Origin: Triatoma infestans
Lineage: Eukaryota; Arthropoda; Insecta; Hemiptera; Reduviidae
Direction: 5' to 3'
Assembly (NCBI GenBank): GCA_011037195.1
Contig: JAAEAF010001100.1
Coordinates: forward strand, 18,212 to 82,211
DNA length: 64,000 nucleotides
A program made the position numbers and the translations under genes. Positions 44,241 through 54,703 of this stretch are shown here, piece after piece. Every line of letters begins with the position of its first letter. The stretch's first letter is position 1. The notes under the pieces are model-generated. The model did not search any database. It was not told the DNA's origin and saw only the letters and a list, made by a program, of their open reading frames with translations.

Positions 44241-45981
44241 ATCTTTTGCGGAAAAATGTTTCAAATAAAATTGATATGCTTATGAAAGTAAATTTAATAT
44301 ATTATCATATTTAAAGAAAGTTGTTGAAACTGTTCAAGAAAAATTGCAACAAATTAAAAACAAAATATAGAACCGCACTTCCGGTTGACGATCTTTGACC
44401 TATATCTAAACGAAATATCAAGTTTTTAAGCTTCTTATAAAGTTCCGCTTTCCAGACGCATGCATAAAACGCACTTTCCAAAATCTTTCACGATCATAAA
44501 ATTTAATCTTGAAATATGTATTTCAATTTTATAGAGATTGTGAAACGGAAATTTGGTTGTTTCTCTTAGAAAAATCACTATACAAGTCTCCAATATGTCA
44601 TACGAGACATATGACAGATATTCATATTTTAGTAGCAAATCGATTCTTATGTTCGATGTCAATTATAAGGATTCCAAAAAAATAAAGAAAGTAAGTTATA
44701 TTTCACCTTAATATAGTTTTTAAATATGAGTTATGTAAATAGATATGTATATTTTTATATAGATACTTTAGTGAAGGAAGCCATCAAAGTGTAACCCTAT
44801 AGGTTACTTTATGCGGACTTTTGGAAGGTTTCCACTCAATTATCGTTATTAATATTTTTTTTATTGGGAATCTTTTTTTTTTATGTTTGATGGCTGCTTC
44901 CTATTAAAATGTTGAGTAATTGATAAATATTGTCATTCTTAAAATGTGTATTTATTATTTTCTGTTTTATATATGAATTTTATATTTATTGCGCTACATT
45001 CTGTTTCTTAATGTTTCGAATTATATTCTTTGGTTATTGTATAGCTTTCCTATTTTATATTTTAAAATGATATTTGTTGTAAGTACATATTATTATTTTC
45101 TGTTTCTAGTATTACGAGTATTCTCTCTAATACTTATAAGTATTCTCTCGCACTTACTTTTTATTCTTCATATTTTATCTTAATATTTTTGATAATATTG
45201 TCACATTTTGGAACTCCTGATATGGTATTTACCATCAGTTGTCTTTTTGGTATATGCTGTTATTTAATTTGTATTAGGTACTTATTACAGAATAAAAGAC
45301 TTTATTACTATTGTAGTTGGGTCCGCAGAGCTGGAAAGCATCCCAGATGCTTGATGCGATTAGCCGCAACTGGTAAGGAGCTAATATCGTCGCAGAATTT
45401 TCTATAACTGCTTCTCTTAAAAAAAAGGCTCCTAGGAAGGCAAAATCTTTTGCGGAAAAATGTTTCAAATAAAATTGATATGCTTATGAAAGTAAATTTA
45501 ATATATTATCATATTTAAAGAAAGTTGTTGAAACTGTTCAAGAAAAATTGCAACAAATTAAAAACAAAATATAGAACCGCACTTCCGGTTGACGATCTTT
45601 GACCTATATCTAAACGAAATATCAAGTTTTTAAGCTTCTTATAAAGTTCCGCTTTCCAGACGCATGCATAAAACGCACTTTCCAAAATCTTTCACGATCA
45701 TAAAATTTAATCTTGAAATATGTATTGGTATTTTAATCTTAATATTTTTGATAATATTGTCACATTTTGGAACTCCTGATATGGTATTTACCATCAGTTT
45801 GTCTTTTTGGTATATGCTTAAATAGCTGTTATTTAATTTGTATTAGGTACTTATTACAGAATAAAAGACTTTATTACTATTGTAGTTGGGTCCGCAGAGC
45901 TGGAAAGCATCCCAGATGCTTGATGCGATTAGCCGCAACTAGCTAATATCGTCGCAGAATTTTCTATAACTGCTTCTCTTA
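44219..45981. repeat. Tandem segmental duplication with deletion in second copy
   Basis: 44223-44522 recurs at 45427-45726 (offset 1204) almost unchanged. About 45170-45421 recurs at about 45729-45981 (offset about 559). The second copy lacks about 645 bp from the middle. Small differences include a 9-bp loss (near 45940) and a short insertion (near 45826). The first shared part includes a DR1 copy (44280-44450 and 45484-45655). No coding content. Confidence 0.85.
45967..45981. repeat. Target-site duplication of SINE, left
   Basis: TAACTGCTTCTCTTA, identical to 46245-46259. It is also present once at 45405-45419 in the first copy of the tandem duplication, which is the uninterrupted target. 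Confidence 0.85.
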
Positions 45982-46244
45982 AAAAAAAAAAAAAAAAAAA
46001 ATCCTACTTTTTTCCCTGAAGGGCCAAGGCTTGCCAGACGGCGTGAGGTAAGCACGCCTCAGTTCCCACGCCGTTTAGTTCAAGCCTTCGCTACCTAGGA
46101 CACTACTAACTGTTGCTTCCTAGCTGCAGTGTAGATTTTTCATCACGATGCTGGGTCAACACCGACTTTGCCCTCACGGGAATCAAACCCTGAATTCTCG
46201 CACGAAAGGCGAGTGCGCTAGCCACTAGACCAACGCGGAAGACG
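45982..46244 (-). mobile_element. tRNA-Glu-like SINE with T-rich tail
   Basis: The head at 46244-46170 (minus strand) contains 'ttggtctagtggctag' (A box), an anticodon-arm-like 'actcgcctttcgtgcgag' with TTC in the loop, and 'gggtttgattccc' (B box), as in tRNA-Glu. A 170-bp body ends in a run of 20 T (A on the plus strand, 45982-46001). It is bracketed by an exact 15-bp duplication. The equivalent site in the first tandem copy lacks it, so it inserted after the duplication. RNA polymerase III transcription from the internal boxes is expected for the class. Confidence 0.85.
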
Positions 46245-46259
46245 TAACTGCTTCTCTTA
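46245..46259. repeat. Target-site duplication of SINE, right
   Basis: Exact copy of 45967-45981. Confidence 0.85.
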
Positions 46260-47884
46260 GTTGTAGGTAATCTCTTGGTTGTAGGTAGTAAGCCTCTGCG
46301 TGTAACTTTGCCAGTCCCCCGTGCGCTTCGCTCTATTAAAGAGCTTGCGCACTTCGGACCTTAGTTTTGACAAATTTTTGCTTCACCAAGGAGTGCGCTC
46401 CCTCCAACTCCAGCTAACTTTGCGGCGCCTTCCTAATGTCAATTCGGTTTAGAATATACCCCAAATTGATATTCAAGTCATCCCAATTCGTCCTTCTGGG
46501 ATCCTCCAAATAGTCGCACCATCAACGAACCCCTTTGGTTGAACATGAGAATTCTATGGTAAGAGAGGGGGGGCTATCTCCGAGACTTTCCAGTTCCGGA
46601 TGATTTGCTCCAAGCTTAGATGTTACCTTTCCTTTACTTCCTCCGTTTATTACTCCCTGATTTGGCCCGATATACCTTCTGGCTGCAAACCTCCAGGGCA
46701 TAGAAGGTAAAGTCCTCTATTCATTCTGGAGCTTCTGACTTTATGGTGAGAATGACCATTGTGCGAGTTTACTGAATGGAAATAATTTTTCTTCAGATTT
46801 TCGCGATTTTCTGGAAAACTGCCTCAACAATTTTCTGTAAACTTCTTACACTATCTCCTCATATCTATCTATCAATTTTATTTGCAACATTTTCCCAGGT
46901 AAATTGACTACTTGGGAGGGTTTTGGTGAAGCAGTACTATTAATGAAGTACTATTACTGGTTTTCGCACCTATATAATATTATTACACATTAAAAGTACT
47001 GGGAGAATCCCAAATTTGTAAAAAATGAGTTAATCAGAAGTATAATTTTATAGAATACGTTTTTTAGATTTATTTTTGAATGTTTTCTAAAACGATTGCA
47101 ACGATTTCCTTTAAACTTCAACATGCTAACTGCACTGATATAAACTTTATTTGAAACAATGTTTTTTTCTCAGGAGTAATTGATTCCAGCTGGACTTTAT
47201 ACTGCCATTAAAAACTGAGCAAACAAATGGTTATCACCACTTTTATTTATAACAGAAATGTAAGCACAAATAAACATTTAGTGAACATGGCAATTTTAAA
47301 GGAAATTTGTCAATCAGCTTTGCAAGAAGAGAATCGTGTAAACTTGTGCAAGTTTTTTTCTTTGCACACAGAAAATCGCAAAACGGATATTTCCTATTAC
47401 AGCAGCAGTTTAGATGAAATTAGTTGATGTCTTTGTATATAGAGTTTTGCAGTTAAAGTCGGCTGAACTGGATTAAAAGTTTTTGTTTTTTAAAGGTTTT
47501 GTAAAAATATTTCCCTGTGTATGAACATTCTGAGCTCGTTTTAAAGTTTATCCTATCAATTTAATAATTGATTTTCCTTTATTACACTTACTTAATCGTG
47601 GAAATTTCAGTTTTGTGAGTAAAAGATTGGTCTACAATTGGTCTGTTCATTCGAGTGGTAGTGTTTACTCCTTTTATGGATGGCGGGGAAGTTGTTCGCG
47701 TTCGAGATTGTGAGATTGTGCTCACGTAACCCCTGGATATCCAAATAACTGAACAATATCAATCGCAAGCGCATCCTAGCTCTTATATACTGGGCCGCGC
47801 AACGCTCAATGGCCTGAATAGCCGAAGTCATTGCGTAGGGGGATTCTTTTGGGGACTTTTATAATTTCTTATTTTCTGTGATAT
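46260..47884. other. No clear gene; DR1-like fragments
   Basis: 46790-46880 and 47070-47180 contain reverse-oriented DR1 first-block sequence ('cgcgattttctggaaaactg', 'gtttcaaaccatt'-like). A 74-codon minus-strand frame at 47607-47831 ('AIQAIERCAAQYIRAR') has a LINE thumb flavour but cannot be assigned. Confidence 0.35.
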
Positions 47885-48010
47885 TTTTTGCTTTACGTGC
47901 TAGCCTGCTTCACTCTCATTTTCTCTGTGGTCATCGAGCGGTTTTGAGTTTATGTCTATCTCAGGATGTTTTGATAAACAGTGTAATAACAGTCACTTTA
48001 GAGCAAAATC
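47885..48010 (-). mobile_element. Penelope-type 3' end fragment, family B, decayed hammerhead
   Basis: Shares 'ttttgataaacagtgtaata' and 'gagcaaaatca' with the copy at 18590-18720, and 'ctctgtggtcatcgagcgg' with the Penelope 3' end. On the minus strand CATCCTGA is kept but stem II and GAAA are eroded, so no ribozyme is expected. Confidence 0.45.
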
Positions 48011-48489
48011 AGTTTGCACACTCTGTATACACCCTCGGAAAGATTTTGCTCTGACTCTGCAAGTCCAGCTTTATAAAATGATTTATACCCACTATGGTGG
48101 GTGGGTGAATACCCGTATCCTGTCGAATACCAAAAACAGAGGCAGGCTGTAATGGAAAAAGATCTCTGATATTTTCCAACTTTGTGGACATCAATCACAA
48201 CAGTGATGTGTTGTTTTTACCTGTTCAGGTTTTTGCCATTTTTCCCTTTCTAAAAACAAAGGCTTCGGATCAGCTTTGGAGAATAGAGTTAATTCGACAT
48301 TTTGAACTTTCGTCACTATTGCGGATAAGAGTCTTAGATTAAAGGTATTCTGAGTCCGAACAATTGATTTTAGAAATGAGAACGAAAAATGGGGGAAGAA
48401 ATATGAAGGAGAAGATTTCATGTAAGTAGACTCAGTGATGCAGAACGAATTTTAAACATGAAGGTTACAATAATGAATTATTATTATTT

Positions 48490-48600
48490 ATTTTTTTTAT
48501 TTCCCGGCGCTCGACTACGATGGTCATTAGCGCCTCTAGACATTAAATCCTGCTCGTTCTATGGCCACTCGAGCTGGGATGGCACATGCTAACCTGTGTG
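48490..48600 (-). repeat. S1-like SINE fragment
   Basis: 'ggcgctcgactacgatggtc' and 'attagcgcc' resemble, in reverse, the S1 block 'ggcgccaatgaccat'. The remainder has diverged. Confidence 0.4.
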
Positions 48601-48950
48601 ACTTCCACACACAACATCTTGCCCAGCAAGGCAGGATGGAGCCATAGGTGTTTGAAGATCTACCCACACATCCCCTCTTATATCATCGATCTAGTCGACG
48701 AGAGGGAGTGTAGGTTTATTGTTTGTGCCATCCCTTATTTTATTAACAACTGGGGTACATTCTAATGTCAGAAAGCTTACTGTATAATTATAAAACCAAG
48801 TATATAAAAGTAAGTTGATATTGTTAGTTAATAATTTATTATAATACAATAATAATATCGCGTAGGAGGCAATTTACTGTACATATTCGATGTGCAGTAC
48901 TTTAAACTAATGTTCCTACACATCCTGAAATGATCAAAACTAATTTAACT
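48600..48950. other. No recognisable gene
   Basis: May be the rest of a SINE-like unit (48600-48740). Beyond that AT-rich. Confidence 0.35.
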
Positions 48951-50838
48951 TAAAGCTATGGGGTTGAAATACTTTTATAAATTTCTTTCAGCCCCTGGTA
49001 AAAGAAAACCTACTCTAAGTATTCATGCTAATATCCTCGCCAATAAATACTTTCAGACTACTAAAAAAACCATTCACGCTAATAAATACTTTCTTGCTAA
49101 TAAATACATTCAAACTAATAAAACGCATTCACGCTAATAAATACATTTTCGTCAGTAAATACATTCATGCTAATGATTCATTCATACAATACATTCACAC
49201 ATGGGGAAAGTATTCGATATTCCTTTTCCCTTTATAATAAATAAACTAACCTAATGGGGTGAAGTACTCGATATTCCTTCACCCAAATTCATCTAACCTA
49301 AGACTAACCTAAATTTTGCTATAGACATTTATAGATCTTAACTAAGCAAATAGCCTCCTTATGTAAGGAGAACCCTCTTGAAGAATAGCGCGCTTGTCAT
49401 GTGGCAGGCCTGCTCTTTCTCTCAGTGTACGCAAAGCCTGACACCCTTCCAACACGTGCGCCACTGTTAATCTTTCTGGGCATCGAGGGCACCTCGGTCT
49501 TCTTTCACCAATAAGGAGGTGCCCATAGGTCACACGTGTATGACCAATCCTAAGCCTTGTCAGAATTACTGATTCATGCCGCGGGTAATCCTCGGCTACA
49601 GCATTTTTCACAAGTGGCTTAATTTCTTTCAATTTTTCATTTATGTTGTCCCACTGTGCTTGCCATTTTTCATTAATAATATATTTCATACAAATTTGTA
49701 TGTCAGTGGGACGGACAGGAGTGACATCTTCATTATTTGCCAAGGCAGCTGTTTTTGCTGCCTTGTCCGCCTTTTCATTACCGGACACGCCGATGTGGCC
49801 CGGCACCCAGGCAAGTGTCACCCCTGGCCATGTGCGCGTAGCTGCTGCAGTAATTTGTAAATATTAATGAACGTTGGGTCTGTCGAGATTTTATCCCGAA
49901 GAGCCGTTAATACATTTAGTGAGTCCGTCAAGATTATCGCTTTCTTATAATTGTTATTTTTGATTAACTCTATGGCCTGGCAGATTGCGTACGTTTCAGC
50001 TGTGTACACGGTTGTATACCGAGGGAGTGTCCAACTACGGGTGACTCCCTCTGTGTCCACAGCGCTACCAACGCCGTCGCCTATCTTCGACCTGTCTGTG
50101 AAGACAGGCCGGGAGTCTTGATATAAATTTAGGAGTTTTAATAATTTTTGTCTGTAGACGATGGGTAATATTATGTATTTTACTCATAATATTATAAAAA
50201 TCTTCCTTTGTAATTTCAGATTCAATGATTGTAACCCTTGATAAGAACACGTGAAGTGTTGAAACATTGGGTTTTTAAAAAAAATAATAATGTAAAATTA
50301 TAAATTAAAAATATAAATTCATCTGGCTGTTAATAAGGTTCATAATTTATACACTCTAACTAATTCCTTCATTATAAATTCTGTCTAGTAATTGCAGGCG
50401 TGACTTGCGCGCAGAACTGTATATTGGGGCTCTATATTCCAGCTTGGAACGCGTAATCGTGATGAAAATGCGCTTTAATATTTCCCGTTCTGTTCCCCAT
50501 CTGTACTTTCCTAAGAATGTCAAAATGCCGAGGGTTCTCCTTGCTTTTTTATATGTATATTCTATGTGATCCTGCCAGGACAACTTAGTATCAAATATAA
50601 GGCCAAGGAAGCGGACGCTTTGTTTATACTGGATTGGTGTGCCATTTAAATATGGTGTTGGAGTTGTATGCTCATTTCTCAATCTGCAAAAATGAAGGCA
50701 CACCGTTTTGGTTTCCGAAAATTTAAATCCGTTCCTTGTTGCCTCATCAGTCACTCTATCTATTGCTAGTTGTAGGGATTCTCCGACCTCGCCTAGGTTA
50801 CTACCAGAGTGTTCACGTGTGTGTGGTGGGGAGCTCAA
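48950..50838 (-). mobile_element. LINE-A copy 2 (RT end, RNase H, C-terminal finger)
   Basis: From the 5' side: RT after motif C ('GFKFSETKTVCLHFCRLRNE', 'VRFLGLIFDTKLSWQDHI'), thumb ('SSARKSRLQLLDRIYNEGIS'), a break at 50170-50350, then RNase H ('DRSKIGDGVGSAVDTEGVT', 'VYTAETYAICQAIELI', 'LTDSLNVLTAL', 'WVPGHIGVSGNEKADKAA'). After that come 'ESVILTRLRIGHTRVTYGHL' and the finger 'CPRCPERLTVAHVLEGC'. All RNase H catalytic residues (Asp, Glu, Asp, and the late Asp in EKAD) are present. It aligns with LINE-A copy 1 at 25990-27960 and has the same ~18-bp 3'-UTR repeats (49020-49190). 5'-truncated before RT motif C. Confidence 0.8.
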
Positions 50839-50839
50839 G

Positions 50840-51025
50840 TTTACCTATGGGTGCGCTGTACCAAGTAGTTGCACACATCAACTACCTCTGCAGTTCCTAT
50901 GTGTAGTGTGTATTGTCAAGGGTGTAAGTATGAGTGTATATTGTAGTGTTGTTAGTCTGGGAAACCCGCAAGGACGCCTAGATCCCTGAAGAAGTGGCTA
51001 GTCCACTTCCCCCTACGGGGAATGA

Positions 51026-51057
<32 letters not shown>

Positions 51058-51080
51058 CATTATTATTATTATTATTTTTA
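50840..51080 (+). mobile_element. LINE-type 3' tail ending in (ATT)n
   Basis: Non-coding. A hairpin GAAGTGG-CTAGT-CCACTTC near 50989-51007 is followed by CCCCTACGGGG and then (ATT)n at 51027-51077. A structured end followed by a simple-repeat tail is typical of a LINE 3' end, but the parent element is not visible. Confidence 0.4.
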
Positions 51081-51092
51081 TTATCCTTTTTT

Positions 51093-51540
51093 TTCCTTTA
51101 AGTGTCTCGCGGCCCTTAGGCAAGGGAGGCACCTGGATCACTATAAGTGAACATTTTTCTTTTCTTGGTTAGTTTTTAATTTTTATATTTTTATGTATTT
51201 TTATATCAGTAATATGCCGACTTGGCCATCGTTATGAGGAGTCCCGCGGCCTTAGCTCGTCCTTTCCCTGCAGCAAAATCTCCCTGACGATTCTACAGGA
51301 ATGGAGGATTACAGCTTACTGCATTAGAGCCAGCGTCTTTCTATTAATCTTAAGTTTGAGGAGTCCACCCTGGATAGCGCGCGGGATTAAACCAGCTGTA
51401 GAGATGACAATCGGCATAATGTCGACAGATTCAACGTCTCTCCAAAGAGAAGCAATCTCAGCTGCCAGCGGCCTGTACTTAATCAATTTCTCATTGAAGG
51501 CCCGCACAACATTAGCCGAGTCCGGGACTGTGACATCTAT
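51093..51540 (-). pseudogene. R4/Dong-like C-terminal segment and 3' UTR
   Basis: Reads 'IDVTVPDSANVVRAFNEKLI', 'KYRPLAAEIASLWRDVESVD' and 'IMPIVISTAGLIPRAIQG', ending after 'KTLALMQ' at a stop with 'AVILHSCRIVREIL' following in frame. This corresponds to the restriction-like endonuclease end region of R4-type proteins, where a PD-x(n)-D-x-x-V-P arrangement is expected. The P-D on the other side of the inserted LINE ('RPDIVWHNK') and this 'IDVTVP' together make that pattern. Confidence 0.65.
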
Positions 51541-51677
51541 TATTTTTATTATTATTTATTATTTATTATATTTTTATCAACAAACGGCGTAAGCCTTATG
51601 GTTGAAGTCATTACATGTGATACATACAGTGATACATAAAATAATAATACTAAAATAATACATGCTCATTTAACAAT

Positions 51678-53278
51678 TTAATCTTCAAGTAATGCATAAG
51701 TGTTTTTTGAAAGTCCAGATGCCATTTGAAAACCCACATCACCAGGAATATACTCATTCCATGACCTGCATATTCTACAAATGACGTCAGCGTTGAATAG
51801 CGCAGTAGTCTTAACGGCAGGGACCACGAAATGCGAAGTACTGCGCAAGCAGCGAGGTGGTACATGAAAAGGAATGGCAGCAAGTAGCTCCATGCAATCA
51901 ATTTCGCCATTCAAGAGCTTCTTCAAGAATAAAAGACCAGCATTTCGTCTTCTAGACTCTAAAGAGCATAAATGAGTAGCACCGCTGGGTAACCTTTTCT
52001 TAAAAGTCCTGATGAAACGGTTTTGTATAGCTTCCAGTCTGACTATATCCTTCTTGGAGTAAGGACACCAAATCAATGACGCGTACTCAAGAAGGCTTCT
52101 AACGTATGCATTGTACTCAGCTAGCACCGCTTTGGGATCTCTAAGATCACGAGTGTGCCTTAATACAAAACCCAGTGCTCTCGATGCTTTCTTACAAACA
52201 TATTCAAAATGTTTTGTGAAAGAGAGGTCATGACTCAGAGTAACTCCTAAATCCTTCACGTTACGAGTCCTCTCCAGTGGTTTGCCATCAATGAGGTACT
52301 GATATGATATAAAAGTCTTTTTGCGATAAAAAGAAATGACTTGGCATTTTTTAACATTTAGCTCCATGCCATTACTGCAGCACCAGTCAGAAATAATGCG
52401 GAGGGTATCTTGAATTATAATGCAGTCCGACTGGGAAGCAACTTTATGGAAGAACTTCAAGTCATCCGCAAATGCAAGTACCTCAACATCCGAGATCCTT
52501 AGTAGAAGGTCATTAATAAAAATTAGGAATAGCCACGGTCCAAGGTGTGATCCTTGAGGTACACCAGATACAACATCAAACCAACGTGATACCTCCGAAT
52601 GCCACCTCACCCGGCATTTTCTATCCCGAAGATAATCTTCAAACCATTTCAGCATAGGACCACACAAGCCTAGCAACTTCAGTTTCTTCACTAACAAGGA
52701 GTGAGGCACACGGTCAAAAGCCTTTTTAAAATCAGTATAAATCACGTCATCCTGGAAACCATTACTAATTTCACCTACTATAAAATGAAGAAATGAAGCC
52801 AAGTTTGTAACCGTAGAGCGTTGACTTAAGAATCCATGCTGTTTCGTTGAAATAACCCCCCTAAATATACTTAAGTGCTCCAACATCATAATTTCAAAAA
52901 TCTTGGCCAATACGTTCGTAATAGAAATCGGTCTGTAATCTTCAATATTCTGGGGGTTATTCACCTTAGGTATAGGAACCGAATAAACATGCTTCCAAAG
53001 AGTAGGAAAAACACCAGATGCAAGGGAAGGTTAAACAACAATGTAATAGGTACTACTAGCGACGGGGAACACTAAAAAAAAAATTTTGCAGGAAAACCAT
53101 CAGGTCCAGGACTAGAAGTAAGTTTCAGTGCCACAATCTTCTCAAAAACTTCTTTTTCAGAAACTTGGATGCAGGAGAGCGTAGAGGTAGACGAAAAGAA
53201 TTGAGGTTCATTGCAACTTATGTTAGAATTTTTTGTAAATACTGACTGAAAAAAATCAGCAAATTTGTCAGACAGCAA
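51678..53278 (-). pseudogene. LINE ORF2 reverse transcriptase part
   Basis: Two frames (53072-53278 and 51678-52964) plus a shifted stretch between them. 'LTSSPGPDGFPAKF' and 'YRPISITNVLAKIFEIMMLE' form the fingers, 'YTDFKKAFDRVPHSLLVKKL' is motif A, 'SGVPQGSHLGPWLFLIFIND' motif B, and 'EVLAFADDLKFFHKV' motif C (FADD). These are followed by 'VKDLGVTLSHDLSFTKH' and a thumb 'YASLIWCPYSKKDIVRLEAI'. It ends at 51678 without RNase H or Cys finger, as in CR1/Jockey groups. The 428-codon part is intact. Only the two small frameshifts N-terminal to it break ORF2. Confidence 0.8.
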
Positions 53279-53289
53279 TCTCTGGTTGT

Positions 53290-54576
53290 CTATCGGAGAA
53301 CCCTCAAAAGCAAGGACGGATGGTAGAGAAACTCCTTTCTTCTTATTTTTAATAAATTTCCAAAAGGTTCTGCAATTAACTTGAAGTAAATGGCCAGATC
53401 ATTTGCAGAAGGAACTGTAGGCTTCCTTGATTTTAATCTTACACCCAGCTCTGACATCCAGAAGGCAGCATAAAGAAAAGTAGTCTGAGATTTCTTATAC
53501 CTGTTATGTAATTTTCTCTTCTTCCTTAAAAGCTGAATTACTTCTTTAGAAAACCACACAGGATAGCTATGCTCACTTAGAGTATATTTAGGTATATATC
53601 GCAATTTAACTTCATTAAGAAGTTTGTAGAAGGTCCCTAAATTAGTATTAACATCCTCAGACTTCAAAATTTCGTCCCATTTCACAGACAAAAAGAAATT
53701 ATTTACATCATCGTAGTTGGCCTTATTAAAGTTAAAATAGGATTGCCTCTTTACGTGATTAATACTAGATTCATATCTTATGTCAGTTAATAAGGGAGGA
53801 TGATACACGTCCACAGGCAGAAGAGGATCAGTAACTATAGAAACCGTGATGAGTACTGAAGACAGTACTAAATCCAAAAGAACACCATCACAGTTAAGTT
53901 CATCATTACACTGAGTCAAACCCATCAAATTGCAGCCATCAGAAAAAGCTCTCAATTTATTAATATTTGGCTGCGAGACATCTCCACTCAGCACAAAATC
54001 CCTATAACCTCTAAGATTGAAATCACCATAAATGTGAACAGAAGCAGTAGAGTATGAGTCAATAAGTGTTTCCGCAGTCGATAGAAAAGAAATATAAGAT
54101 TCCAAACGAGAAGTAGGCGGGAAATAGACTGCACCAAAAATGTGACTGCTCACGCCAAGTCTAACAAATACCCACAATTGTTCAAAAGGTTCGTTATTAA
54201 CAGTGGGTATTCGAAATGAATGCAGCGTAGAATTAACAGCCACTAGCACACCTCCTCCTCTAGTCTTATTAGCCAAAGAAAAGTTTCTATCTTGTCTATA
54301 AATATTAAACTCAGAATTTAAAATTTCACTATTAGTAAAATTCTCGTCCAGCCAAGTTTCTGTAAAAATTAACAAGTCATATTGATCAATCAAAGAATTA
54401 TTAAAAAGGTTAATCAGCTTATTTCTAATGCTTCTAACGTTCTGATAATAAATCAGGAAATTAACAGTTTTTTGCCTAGACGTGTTCATGTTATTAATGG
54501 AATCCGTACCCTTAATCAGGATATTATTCGTATCTGCAGTTCTCAAATTAGAGGCACCTGGCATGGTCGTTGCCAT
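53290..54576 (-). CDS. LINE ORF2 endonuclease part
   Basis: 428-codon frame from ATG at 54576. The apurinic-type endonuclease blocks are 'IYYQNVRSIRNKLINL', 'DLLIFTETWLDENFTNSEI' (catalytic Glu), 'RGGGVLVAV', 'FGAVYFPPTSRLESYISFL', 'VHIYGDFNLRG' (GDFN, catalytic Asp) and 'LDLVLSS'. Where the family has S-D-H near the end, this copy has 'VYHPPLLTDI', with Y for D, so the last catalytic Asp is lost. 'YPVWFSKEVIQLLRKKRKLH' then links to RT. The frame stops at 53290 by a frameshift before RT. In an active copy endonuclease and RT would be one protein. Confidence 0.75.
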   Translation of the reverse strand: MATTMPGASNLRTADTNNILIKGTDSINNMNTSRQKTVNFLIYYQNVRSIRNKLINLFNNSLIDQYDLLIFTETWLDENFTNSEILNSEFNIYRQDRNFSLANKTRGGGVLVAVNSTLHSFRIPTVNNEPFEQLWVFVRLGVSSHIFGAVYFPPTSRLESYISFLSTAETLIDSYSTASVHIYGDFNLRGYRDFVLSGDVSQPNINKLRAFSDGCNLMGLTQCNDELNCDGVLLDLVLSSVLITVSIVTDPLLPVDVYHPPLLTDIRYESSINHVKRQSYFNFNKANYDDVNNFFLSVKWDEILKSEDVNTNLGTFYKLLNEVKLRYIPKYTLSEHSYPVWFSKEVIQLLRKKRKLHNRYKKSQTTFLYAAFWMSELGVRLKSRKPTVPSANDLAIYFKLIAEPFGNLLKIRRKEFLYHPSLLLRVLR

Positions 54577-54703
54577 AAAAAATCCTCGTTACTAACATTG
54601 ATGCCGTTGTTGAGATCGTTGAAATAATTACATATCACTGGTATTCTGTAACTAGTATCCACTCTCAATGATTTGTAATCATATTTTAGAATATTACATT
54701 TTT

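Noticed and set aside
46170..46244. Possible tRNA-Glu gene
   Set aside because: A and B boxes are present, but the acceptor stem does not close and the unit sits within target duplications as a SINE head.
49020..49190. CRISPR-like regularly spaced repeats
   Set aside because: Units are degenerate with no constant spacers, and the same pattern occurs in the 3' UTR of a second LINE-A copy.
50200..50270. Hammerhead-like hairpin AACAC-GTGAA-GTGTT followed by GAAAC
   Set aside because: The CTGANGA box and the cleavage triplet are not recognisable. It may be a Penelope-type end but is too weak to list.
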